From Sphingobacteriales bacterium (GTDB lineage: Bacteria; Bacteroidota; Bacteroidia; Chitinophagales; Chitinophagaceae), in assembly GCA_023251215.1 (NCBI GenBank), contig JAHEZF010000017.1, forward strand, positions 1-14,195: DNA of 14,195 bases, read 5' to 3'. Below, piece by piece: positions 1 to 6,869 of this stretch; position 1 is the first letter of the stretch; every line of letters begins with the position of its first letter. The position numbers were made by a program, and so were the translations under genes. The notes beneath the pieces are model-generated. The model had not been told where the DNA came from and ran no database searches. It saw only the letters and a program-made list of their open reading frames with translations.

Positions 1-180
1 AGTTGGGAAGACAAGGAAGGCAACCGCAAATTTGCAACAGAAGTAGTGGGTGATAATCTGATCATGCTCGATAAACGGGTGGACAGTGGCAGTTCATCAA
101 CTTCCGGTGAAGGTGGCACAGAAGGAACGGGCGGAGCGGATATGCAAATGGGAGATGCATCGGAAGGCCTTCCGTTTTAA
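1..180 (+). CDS. ssb: Single-stranded DNA-binding protein, C-terminal part (5' end outside window)
   Basis: Frame 1 is open from the first base to the TAA at 178-180 and gives the last 59 residues. It begins with the end of an OB fold (SWEDKEGNRKFATEVVGDNL, then IMLDKR). A Gly/Ser/Thr-rich linker and a short tip ending GLPF follow. This is the layout of bacterial SSB: the fold coats single-stranded DNA, and the flexible tail ends in a peptide that docks replication and repair enzymes. The tip here (GDASEGLPF) keeps the terminal Pro-Phe but is less acidic than the classic DDDIPF form. Placement just before gldE and gldD matches the ssb-gldE-gldD order known in Flavobacterium, where mutY lies further upstream. 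The identification rests on a fragment, but tail and context agree. Confidence 0.88.
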   Translation, partial: SWEDKEGNRKFATEVVGDNLIMLDKRVDSGSSSTSGEGGTEGTGGADMQMGDASEGLPF

Positions 181-217
181 CAGGAAACATTTAAAGCAAT
201 AACTTTGCTGCATGATC

Positions 218-246
218 AGGGGCAGGCCAAATGACCTGCCTTTATG
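218..246 (+). terminator. Possible hairpin terminator after ssb
   Basis: GGCAGG (221-226) and CCTGCC (235-240) pair around an 8-nt loop. The stem can be extended outward by two G:T wobbles and an A:T pair (218-220 with 241-243). A short T-rich stretch follows (TTTATGATT). It sits 40 nt after the ssb stop. It could be a weak rho-independent terminator or attenuator between ssb and gldE. The T-tract is poor, so read-through into gldE is likely. Confidence 0.4.
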
Positions 247-274
247 ATTAAATTGATAAACAAAATTTCTTGCT

Positions 275-1639
275 TTGGACAGTCATCCCGTATTTGGTTC
301 AATAACTGATCAGCTTTCTTTTATTCTACTGGCCGCCGACCCGCAGGGAACTACCATTCTTGTTATTATCTTATTCTCTTTACTATTGATCGCTTTTACT
401 ATTTCCGGTGCAGAAGTAGCTTTGTTTTCTTTGAACAGTAAGGATGTAAACATGCTGAAGACAAAACAGCATTCTTCAGCACGGCGGATTGTGAATCTGC
501 TGGAAGAACCCAAAGAAGTGTATGCCACATTGCTGATTGCCGGCACTTTTGTAAACATTTGTATCATTATTCTCTCCAACTATCTGATCAACCAGTTTAT
601 TTCATTTGCCAAAACCGGTTTTTTAATTGAACTGCTTTCTAAAGTGGCAGCCATTGCTTTTGTGTTAGTGTTCTTTGGAGAAATATTACCTAAGGTATGG
701 GCTACGCAAAATAATCTTCGCTTTGCTTATGGCTCATCTTTTATTATTGAATCGCTGCACCTGTTGTTAAGGCGTATCAGCAAATGGATTGTTTCCCTGG
801 CGGATGGTATTGGAAAAAGGATGGGTGTTCATCGGACAGAAGCCATGAGCATACAGGAACTGGATGAAGCTATTGATATCAAGACCGATGAGGAAGCATC
901 ACCTGAAGAAAAAAATATTATGAAAGGTATTGTGAAGTTTGGAAATATTTCGGTAAAGCAGATCATGCGAAGCAGGCTGGATATTAGCGGGGTTAACTAT
1001 AACTCTTCTTTTGCTGATCTTATTAAATGTGTGGAAGAATTGCATTATTCAAGACTCCCGGTTTACAAAGACAGCCTGGATGAAATTGCCGGCATCATTA
1101 ACACCAAAGACCTGATCCCGTACTTAAATGAAGAAGAAAATCAGCCTGCTGGTGAGCCGGGTTTTGACTGGCATCCGCTGATGCGTCCTCCTTATTTTGT
1201 TCCTGAATCCAAACTGATCGAGGACCTCTTAAAAGATTTTCAGCAAAAAAGAATTCATTTCGCTGTGGTGGTAGATGAGTTTGGCGGTACTGCCGGCATT
1301 GTAACTATGGAAGATATACTGGAAGAAATAATTGGCGACATTAAAGATGAATTTGACGATGAGGAAAGCATCAACCGCAAACTGGATGATAATAATTATA
1401 TTTTTGAAGGAAAGACAATGATCCATGATATGTGCAGGACAATGCGGTTGCCTATGGATACGTTTGACGGAGTAAGAGGGGAAAGTGATTCATTGGCAGG
1501 CCTGGTATTGGAAATTGCAGGCGAATTTCCAGCTATAAATTCAGTGAGCAACAGCGGGGATTTTGATTTTACCATTATACAGGCCGACAATAATCGTATA
1601 CAGCAGGTGAAGGTGACAATCAGGCCAAAAAATAATTAA
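275..1639 (+). CDS. gldE: GldE, gliding motility-associated CNNM/CBS-domain membrane protein
   Basis: GldE is an inner-membrane protein of the CNNM/HlyC-CorC family. In Flavobacterium johnsoniae it is functionally linked to GldD in gliding motility. At 454 aa the order is typical. A hydrophobic DUF21 (CNNM) region spans roughly residues 20-190, with the motif FFGEILPK at 133-140. A CBS pair follows at about 227-350, with DEFGGTAGIVTMED starting at D334. A CorC_HlyC C-terminal domain lies at about 375-450. The start is a TTG: an in-frame stop lies at 257-259 and no in-frame ATG lies between it and the DUF21 region, and the predicted N terminus (MDSHP) has the short soluble form expected before the first helix. 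No clear Shine-Dalgarno is visible. gldD follows after 17 nt, so the two are probably co-transcribed. CNNM relatives are metal-ion transport proteins; whether GldE moves an ion is unknown. Confidence 0.92.
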   Translation: MDSHPVFGSITDQLSFILLAADPQGTTILVIILFSLLLIAFTISGAEVALFSLNSKDVNMLKTKQHSSARRIVNLLEEPKEVYATLLIAGTFVNICIIILSNYLINQFISFAKTGFLIELLSKVAAIAFVLVFFGEILPKVWATQNNLRFAYGSSFIIESLHLLLRRISKWIVSLADGIGKRMGVHRTEAMSIQELDEAIDIKTDEEASPEEKNIMKGIVKFGNISVKQIMRSRLDISGVNYNSSFADLIKCVEELHYSRLPVYKDSLDEIAGIINTKDLIPYLNEEENQPAGEPGFDWHPLMRPPYFVPESKLIEDLLKDFQQKRIHFAVVVDEFGGTAGIVTMEDILEEIIGDIKDEFDDEESINRKLDDNNYIFEGKTMIHDMCRTMRLPMDTFDGVRGESDSLAGLVLEIAGEFPAINSVSNSGDFDFTIIQADNNRIQQVKVTIRPKNN

Positions 1640-1656
1640 AAAGAACTCTTTCCCTG

Positions 1657-2274
1657 ATGAACAAATCATTTCAATTTATCTGTTTTTTGGTTGCTGTCCC
1701 GATAGCTATCGGGAACTGGTTGCTCGTTTCCTGCAACAGCAACTACACAATAGGCAAGAAAAAAGGATATTTCAGGATTGATTTTCCTGAAAAGAAATAC
1801 CGGGCTTTTGATGAGCGGGGCTATCCTTATACATTTGAATATCCTGTTTATGCCCAGGTGGTAAAAGACACTGCTTTTTTTGAAGACAAACCGGAAAATC
1901 CCTGGTGGATCAATATTGATGTGCCGCAGTTTGCCGGACGAATTTATATTAGTTATAAAGAGATCGGCTCCAGAAACAATTTAGACTCGCTGGTAAGCGA
2001 CGCATTTAAAATGGCCTATAAAAAACATGTGGATATATCCACGGGTATCACTGATAGCCTGATGAAAACACCGAACAATGTGGAAGGTATTTATTTCAGC
2101 CTGGCCGGAAATACAGCAACGGCCAACCAATTCTTTCTCACCGATTCTACCAAGCATTTTTTACGGGGTGCTTTATATTTTGATGCTACTCCCAATGCAG
2201 ATTCGCTTGGTCTTGTAAATGATTTTCTAAAAAAAGATCTGCAGCATCTCATCAATACGCTGAAATGGAGATAA
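1657..2274 (+). CDS. gldD: GldD, gliding motility lipoprotein
   Basis: GldD is a lipoprotein required for gliding in F. johnsoniae and is linked to the motility / type IX secretion machinery of Bacteroidota. The 205-aa product has a lipoprotein signal peptide with lipobox LLVSC; the lipidated residue would be Cys26. The mature part carries family-typical stretches such as GYFRIDFPEKKYR and FEYPVYAQV, then PWWINIDVPQFAGRIYISYK. The ATG start lies 17 nt after gldE. Oddly, residues 14-19 (VPIAIG) in the hydrophobic core of the signal are encoded by an 18-bp perfect palindrome (1697-1714) that also occurs in the purH leader. It is in frame and keeps a hydrophobic, plausible signal peptide, although it adds Pro and Gly. 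The product ends at a hairpin shared with the convergent gene. Confidence 0.92.
   Translation: MNKSFQFICFLVAVPIAIGNWLLVSCNSNYTIGKKKGYFRIDFPEKKYRAFDERGYPYTFEYPVYAQVVKDTAFFEDKPENPWWINIDVPQFAGRIYISYKEIGSRNNLDSLVSDAFKMAYKKHVDISTGITDSLMKTPNNVEGIYFSLAGNTATANQFFLTDSTKHFLRGALYFDATPNADSLGLVNDFLKKDLQHLINTLKWR
1697..1714. repeat. 18-bp palindrome inside the gldD signal-peptide codons
   Basis: TCCCGATAGCTATCGGGA is a perfect palindrome. Its 16-bp core (CCCGATAGCTATCGGG) recurs at 9613-9628. Eighteen bases is six codons, so insertion does not shift frame. Here it is read as (V)PIAIG. It looks like a short dispersed palindromic repeat that entered a tolerant part of a coding sequence. The two copies in the window are seen directly; genome-wide dispersal is inferred. 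Confidence 0.75.
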
Positions 2275-2302
2275 AAAAACCCTCCCGCCTCAGGCGGGAG
2301 GG
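2273..2302 (-). terminator. Strong terminator hairpin between convergent genes
   Basis: Arms of 11 bp (2280-2290 and 2292-2302) pair perfectly around a single-base loop. On the minus strand the hairpin is followed directly by seven T (complement of the A-run 2273-2279), so it is a good rho-independent terminator for the minus-strand gene ending at 2327. It may also stop transcription from gldD, though no T-run follows in that direction. The core TCCCGCCT..GGCGGGA is nearly the same as the palindrome inside purH at 8777-8792, so it may derive from a dispersed repeat. Confidence 0.8.
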
Positions 2303-2326
2303 ACAGAGCAGATCACTGTATGCTTT

Positions 2327-2734
2327 TTACTGCTCTTTATTTTTCCCAGAGGGATCCACATGGAGAGTTTTCTTGGGCTCAAGCTTTTCCGAAGGAAATC
2401 CTTTGGACAGTTCTTTGTCAATATACTTTTCTTCCAATGGCGCCCTGCTAAAAAGCTTGTAATCCAGCTTTTTCTTTTTCCCCTTTTTAAATTTTAATCC
2501 CTGAGTTTCTGTTTTTGTTAGAATAGCCTTTTTTGTATCTGCCTCGTCTTTGGTAATCATACTTACTTCCTTAACCGGTTCTTTTTTTTCGGCATCAGCT
2601 AAAGGTGTTTTCACTTCTTTGTCAGTATACATTTTACTGAATTCTTTACGGTGGCTTGTTCTTTTATAATCAACAAACCCGTAAATGCTGGCGCCGATCA
2701 TTAACGTGGCGCCGACGTACAAAATTGATTTCAT
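2327..2734 (-). CDS. Hypothetical lysine-rich single-TM protein
   Basis: I do not recognise this 135-aa protein. It starts with an ATG and has one hydrophobic segment at about residues 3-21 (ILYVGATLMIGASIYGFVDY), fitting an N-terminal membrane anchor or uncleaved signal. The rest is hydrophilic and very rich in Lys and Glu, including the basic run KFKKGKKKKLDYK and a likely disordered tail ending PSGKNKEQ. No enzyme motif is visible. It lies 45 nt downstream of the DUF2306 gene on the same strand and ends at a strong hairpin terminator, so it is probably the last gene of a two-gene unit. A periplasmic or cytoplasmic basic tail that binds something acidic is only a guess. Confidence 0.7.
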   Translation of the reverse strand: MKSILYVGATLMIGASIYGFVDYKRTSHRKEFSKMYTDKEVKTPLADAEKKEPVKEVSMITKDEADTKKAILTKTETQGLKFKKGKKKKLDYKLFSRAPLEEKYIDKELSKGFPSEKLEPKKTLHVDPSGKNKEQ

Positions 2735-2743
2735 GATTTTTAG

Positions 2744-2759
2744 TTTTAAACGTTTAAAA
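2744..2759. promoter_or_regulatory. AT-rich 16-bp palindrome before the lysine-rich gene
   Basis: TTTTAAACGTTTAAAA is a perfect palindrome. It lies about 10 nt upstream of the ATG of the minus-strand gene ending at 2327. Next to it is a run of A on the + strand (T on the minus strand). It could be an operator-like site, part of the end of the preceding DUF2306 transcript, or chance in AT-rich spacer DNA. No TAnnTTTG promoter element is visible nearby. Confidence 0.3.
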
Positions 2760-2779
2760 AAAAAATTGATAACTATATG

Positions 2780-3454
2780 TTATGTGGCAAATGATTTCAG
2801 ATAATTTTTGCTTTGCCGGTAAATGATCCATTCGGCAAAAAGCATATTTCCGATTACACTGATCCAGAGTGACAGTTCATAATTTTCCAGATGGCCCCAG
2901 TTCATCAGGTAAAAAACAATATGGTATACCCGGAAAGTAACGGCTGTCATGGCCATGGAATAACTACGCATCATCCAGATCTTGTGAGCCAGTACATTTC
3001 TTTTATGAATAGTGGTAAATCCATTCAACGTAGTCACAAACCACCAACTGGCCATAAACAAGAATAAAGCTCTTTCCCAAAAACTACCCTTGGCAAAAAA
3101 AGACATGTATAATCCGGTAGGGGCGCCAAAGAATAATACTACAAATACATATATTTTACCGGAGAAGCGGTGAATGGCTTTTGACTTTTTAAGGATATAC
3201 CGTGAAAACTGTATGAGGGCAGTTATTATGCAAAGTGACCCTGCAAAAATGTGAATGTAAAAACAGTTATTATAAAAATTGCTTTTAAACAAAAAACTTC
3301 TTTCTTCAATAAAACTGAAATCTTTACTGAAAGAAAAATAGGGAAGTGTGTTATACACAAGCAGGAGGCTCAGTCCGGCTACCGGCACCCAGAACAACAT
3401 CTGGAAAAGAACTTTCACTGATTTTTGAATGGTGAGTATTCGGGTGTTTTGCAT
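2780..3454 (-). CDS. DUF2306 family membrane protein
   Basis: The 224-aa product is a multi-pass membrane protein with about six hydrophobic segments. It matches the pattern I associate with DUF2306. A His sits in a membrane segment (YIHIFAGSLCI, H68). Next is HRFSGKIYVFVV (H95). Later comes a segment with HKRNVLAHKIWMMRSYSMAM (H150, H157, R163), followed by TFRVY with R175. These conserved His and Arg residues resemble those of membrane redox or haem proteins, but no biochemical role is established to my knowledge. The ATG start lies divergent from the DUF3109 operon. The lysine-rich gene follows after 45 nt. Confidence 0.78.
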   Translation of the reverse strand: MQNTRILTIQKSVKVLFQMLFWVPVAGLSLLLVYNTLPYFSFSKDFSFIEERSFLFKSNFYNNCFYIHIFAGSLCIITALIQFSRYILKKSKAIHRFSGKIYVFVVLFFGAPTGLYMSFFAKGSFWERALFLFMASWWFVTTLNGFTTIHKRNVLAHKIWMMRSYSMAMTAVTFRVYHIVFYLMNWGHLENYELSLWISVIGNMLFAEWIIYRQSKNYLKSFAT

Positions 3455-3521
3455 ACAGCTGGTTTGTGACTAAAAGAGATGATACTGCCGGAAATACTTC
3501 ATAATGCCGGGCTGTTAGAAG

Positions 3522-3551
3522 TTTGTTAAAGGAATTTGCTGGTTATCTTTG
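3522..3551 (+). promoter_or_regulatory. Bacteroidota-type promoter for the DUF3109-lutB operon (probably leaderless mRNA)
   Basis: TTTG (3522-3525), an 18-nt spacer and TATCTTTG (3544-3551) match the Bacteroidota sigma-ABfr consensus TTTG / TAnnTTTG. The -7 box ends only 4 nt before the ATG at 3556, so transcription would begin at or very near the start codon. This favours the ATG at 3556 over the in-frame TTG at 3523, which lies within the -33 box. Confidence 0.72.
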
Positions 3552-3555
3552 GGAA

Positions 3556-4167
3556 ATGATAGTAATAGATAACATATTGGTAAGTGATGATGTGGCAGAG
3601 CAGCAATTTGTTTGCGATCTGAACAGATGTAAGGGAGCCTGTTGCGAGGAAGGTGATGCAGGACCGCAGCTGGATGAGAATGAGCTGGAGATTCTATCAG
3701 AAATCTATGATAAGATCAAACCCTACCTTACAGAAGCAGCCATTGCAGAAATAGAAAAGAAAGGTAAATATGTTTTCAACCCCGGGTATGGATGGGTGAC
3801 GCCGACACTCGGCGATGATAAAGAAATATGTGTTTATGGAGTCCGGAATGAAAAGGGAATTATTAAGTGTTCAATTGAACAGGCATATTATGACGGAGTA
3901 ATTTCCTGGAGAAAACCCATTAGCTGCCATTTGTTTCCGATTATTGCTAAAAAAGGGAGGCATGGTGAATATGAAAGAGTAAATTATGAACCCAAGGAAA
4001 GAACATGCAATTCTGCCTGTATATTGGGAAAAGAATTACAGATGCCGGCTTACAAGTTTTTAAAAGAACCTTTGATAAGAAAGTTTGGAGAAAACTTTTA
4101 TAATGCACTTGATAAAGTGGTCAAACTTAAAACTGCCAGGAAAGAAAGAAATAAAATTTTACAGTGA
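3556..4167 (+). CDS. DUF3109 family cysteine-rich protein
   Basis: The 203-aa soluble protein has a cysteine cluster near the N terminus, FVCDLNRCKGACCEEGDAG (Cys20, 25, 29, 30). Further cysteines occur in EICVYG, IIKCSIE, ISCHLFP and RTCNSAC. This matches DUF3109, which is similar in style to YkgJ-type CxxxCC metal-binding proteins. A zinc or Fe-S site is therefore likely but unproven. I chose the ATG at 3556 because a strong promoter lies immediately upstream. The TTG at 3523 would add 11 residues, but its codons overlap the -33 box. The stop overlaps the GTG start of the Fe-S protein gene by 4 nt (GTGA), implying translational coupling and a shared task. Confidence 0.85.
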   Translation: MIVIDNILVSDDVAEQQFVCDLNRCKGACCEEGDAGPQLDENELEILSEIYDKIKPYLTEAAIAEIEKKGKYVFNPGYGWVTPTLGDDKEICVYGVRNEKGIIKCSIEQAYYDGVISWRKPISCHLFPIIAKKGRHGEYERVNYEPKERTCNSACILGKELQMPAYKFLKEPLIRKFGENFYNALDKVVKLKTARKERNKILQ

Positions 4168-5543
4168 AAGAAACAGCTTCTTCTTTTATTGCCAAAAGCA
4201 CTATTAAAGCTGCCGACAAGGAACACCGGCGGAAGATCAATTTCAATATTGGCAGATACAATGCTGCAGTGCCGCAGGGGAAGGAACAGTTTGCTGATCT
4301 GAACCTGGCACGGGAAAAAGCGAAAAATATTAAGTGGAAGGCCATTGAAACATTAGACAAACAACTGGAAAATTTTGAGGCTGCAATAACAAAGCGTGGC
4401 GCCAAAGTAATTTGGGCCGAAGATGCGCCACAGGCTTTGGAAGCCATTTGGAAAATCTGTGAAGAAAAAAATTGCAAAACACTGGTGAAAAGTAAAAGTA
4501 TGGTGACTGAAGAAATTCACCTCAATGCTTTTTTGGAAGAATATGGGATTGAAAGTGTAGAAACTGATCTGGGAGAATACATTCAGCAATTAGACGGTGA
4601 ACCGCCGTATCATATCGTTACCCCTGCCATGCACAAGAGTAAAGAAGATGTGGCAAAACTTTTTGCAGAAAAATTAGGAACCGATCCCAAGGCGACCCCC
4701 GAGCAGCTTACTTTAACTGCAAGAAGGATACTTCGGGAAAAATATGTGCAGGCGGAAATAGGAGTGACCGGCGCTAATTTTATTATTGCCGACATTGGCG
4801 CTATTGCCGTGACGGAGAATGAAGGCAATGCAAGATTGACTTGCGCCTGGCCGAAAACACATATTGCAATTGCGGGTATTGAGAAAGTTATTCCTTCAAT
4901 GACTGACCTCGCTTTGTTTCTGCCCCTGCTTGCAACCTATGGTACGGGGCAAAAACTAACTGTGTACAATACGATCATTGCAGGACCAAAGCAGGAAGGA
5001 GAAACTGATGGTCCCGAAGAAATGTATGTGATCTTACTCGATAATGGACGCACCAATATTCTGGTAAATGAAAAACAAAGAGAAAGCTTGTACTGCATCC
5101 GTTGTGGCGCTTGTTTAAATGCCTGCCCGGTTTATAAAAATATTGGCGGACATACATATGCTACAACGTATAGCGGCCCGATCGGTTCTGTTATCACGCC
5201 GCATTTAAAAGATATGGGAGAATGGAAACACCTGAGTTTTGCTTCTTCTCTTTGTGGTAACTGTACTGAAGTTTGTGCAGTGAAAATAAACTTGCATGAA
5301 ATGCTTCTTGAAAACCGTCACGAAGCGATAGATGAAAGTCATAGCAGATTAACTGAACGAATCGCCTGGAAGATATGGAAGCAAGCAATGTTGCATCGCA
5401 GGGTTATGAGCATGGGAAGTAGTAAAATGAAAAGTTGGGTAGTAAATAAATTGCTGAAAGGTTGGAAAGAACACCGGGGCGAAATGAAATTTCCAAAGAA
5501 ATCATTTAACCAGTTATGGCGGGATAAGTTTGGGAAGGATTAA
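4164..5543 (+). CDS. lutB: LutB-type iron-sulfur protein (lactate utilization protein B family)
   Basis: LutB with LutA and LutC forms an enzyme complex that oxidises L-lactate to pyruvate in Bacillus. The 459-aa product has the LutB layout. An LUD (DUF162) domain spans about residues 70-290 and includes VTGANFIIADIGAIAVTENE. A ferredoxin-like pair of clusters follows: CIRCGACLNACP (Cys311, 314, 317, 321) and CGNCTEVC (Cys364, 367, 371). A basic C-terminal segment (DUF3390 region) comes last. The second cluster ends CAVKI rather than the commoner CPVKI. The GTG start at 4164 overlaps the upstream stop (GTGA). Neither lutA nor lutC is adjacent: the neighbours are a DUF3109 gene and a deacetylase-like gene. 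The symbol reflects family membership; the substrate is not shown by the sequence. Confidence 0.85.
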   Translation: MKETASSFIAKSTIKAADKEHRRKINFNIGRYNAAVPQGKEQFADLNLAREKAKNIKWKAIETLDKQLENFEAAITKRGAKVIWAEDAPQALEAIWKICEEKNCKTLVKSKSMVTEEIHLNAFLEEYGIESVETDLGEYIQQLDGEPPYHIVTPAMHKSKEDVAKLFAEKLGTDPKATPEQLTLTARRILREKYVQAEIGVTGANFIIADIGAIAVTENEGNARLTCAWPKTHIAIAGIEKVIPSMTDLALFLPLLATYGTGQKLTVYNTIIAGPKQEGETDGPEEMYVILLDNGRTNILVNEKQRESLYCIRCGACLNACPVYKNIGGHTYATTYSGPIGSVITPHLKDMGEWKHLSFASSLCGNCTEVCAVKINLHEMLLENRHEAIDESHSRLTERIAWKIWKQAMLHRRVMSMGSSKMKSWVVNKLLKGWKEHRGEMKFPKKSFNQLWRDKFGKD

Positions 5544-5564
5544 ATTGCCTGACTTAATTTATTG

Positions 5565-6869
5565 ATGACATTGCTTCTCTACAGCCATATTATCACGCCC
5601 CGTTTGCAATACGTTGCTGAATTTATCGGGAGTGAATTGTCAGCAGAGCCCTTTCAATTAACAACGGATAAAGAATTATTTCGAAATTTTCCAGGGGCTA
5701 AGATTAATTACAGTTCAGAAAAAATTTGTTCTGAAGAATTTTGGCTAAAGCCCCATTCATTATTATCCGAAACCGGAATTAAACAGCAAAGCATTGAATG
5801 TTTTGAAACTAACGGGCAAAAAGCTTTCTTCAAAACTGATGGCGATTTCCCTTTTGATATTTTTGCTGCATCTTTTTATTTGCTCAGCCGCTACGAGGAA
5901 TACCTGCCGCACCAAAAAGATAAATATGGTCGCTATGCACATGAGAATTCATTGGCTTTTAAAGAAAGTTTCCTGAATGTTCCTTTAATTAATATCTGGC
6001 TGAAAGATTTTAGAGACTCTTTGCAAAAGAAAGTTCCCAATATCCAAATTTTAGAATCCAACTTTCATTTCATGCCTACATACGACATTGACGAAGCTTA
6101 TTCTTACAAACACAAACAATGGTGGAGAAGCGCAGGAGCGTCTGTTAAAAACATATTGCAGGGAGAATGGAACAAAATCAATGAAAGAAAAAAAGTACGA
6201 ACCGGAGAAAAACAAGACCCTTTTGATGCATACGAATGGATAAATAGCCTGCACAGGCAGTATAAACTTACCCCAAGATATTTTTTTCTTGTTCCCCGAA
6301 AAACAAGTAAGTACGACCGGAACATTTCATCAAAAGAAATTGCATTGCAGAAAATAATCCGGCAACATGCCGATAAATATGATATAGGTGTTCATCCTTC
6401 CTGGCAAAGTGGCAATAAGCCAGAATTGTTATCAAAAGAAATTGCAACGATAGAAAATATTTCAGGGAAAAAAATTACTTCTTCCCGCCAGCATTTTATC
6501 AGGGTCACATTACCCCAAACATACCGCCATCTTATTGCAGCAGGCATACAAAAAGATTTTTCGATGGGTTATGGAAGTATCAACGGCTTCCGGGCTTCAG
6601 TTGCTTCTCCGGTTTACTGGTATGATTTGGAAAAAGAACAAATAACTGGTTTATTGCTTTATCCGTTCTGCTACATGGACGCCAATTCTTTTTTTGAACA
6701 AAAATGTTCTCCGCAACAGGCATTGGATGAAATGAGGCATTATTACAATGTGGTAAAAAAAGTTAATGGTACTTTCATCAGCATTTGGCACAATACTTTT
6801 TTAGGAACCGATAAAATGTATGCCGGGTGGAGAGAAGCATATGAACATTTTATTAAAGAAGTTTGTTAA
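5565..6869 (+). CDS. Polysaccharide deacetylase-like protein (NodB-fold, DUF7033-type N-terminal region)
   Basis: The 434-aa product resembles the Bacteroidota family annotated as polysaccharide deacetylase. These proteins have an N-terminal all-purpose region ending in FDIFAASFYLLSRYEEY, then a NodB-like domain. MPTYDIDEAY (Asp174, Asp176) would be the first catalytic/metal motif and DIGVHPSW (His277) the second. The usual HxxxH pair of the second motif is not complete, so metal binding or activity may differ. The ATG at 5565 is preferred to the TTG directly before it. There is no signal peptide, so the protein is probably cytoplasmic and may act on a glycan precursor. It starts 21 nt after lutB and is probably the third gene of that operon. 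Its stop overlaps the convergent EamA gene by 4 nt. Confidence 0.78.
   Translation: MTLLLYSHIITPRLQYVAEFIGSELSAEPFQLTTDKELFRNFPGAKINYSSEKICSEEFWLKPHSLLSETGIKQQSIECFETNGQKAFFKTDGDFPFDIFAASFYLLSRYEEYLPHQKDKYGRYAHENSLAFKESFLNVPLINIWLKDFRDSLQKKVPNIQILESNFHFMPTYDIDEAYSYKHKQWWRSAGASVKNILQGEWNKINERKKVRTGEKQDPFDAYEWINSLHRQYKLTPRYFFLVPRKTSKYDRNISSKEIALQKIIRQHADKYDIGVHPSWQSGNKPELLSKEIATIENISGKKITSSRQHFIRVTLPQTYRHLIAAGIQKDFSMGYGSINGFRASVASPVYWYDLEKEQITGLLLYPFCYMDANSFFEQKCSPQQALDEMRHYYNVVKKVNGTFISIWHNTFLGTDKMYAGWREAYEHFIKEVC

Noticed and set aside
2265-2462. Small + strand frame running through the terminator and over the lysine-rich gene
   Set aside because: It overlaps the gldD stop, translates the hairpin and lies opposite a better-supported gene.
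3523-3555. TTG start for the DUF3109 gene
   Set aside because: The TTG overlaps the -33 promoter box and the extra 11 residues span the promoter; the ATG at 3556 is better placed.
4127-5388. Minus-strand open frames opposite the lutB gene
   Set aside because: They are shadows of the strongly supported LutB coding frame and show no recognisable motifs or promoters.
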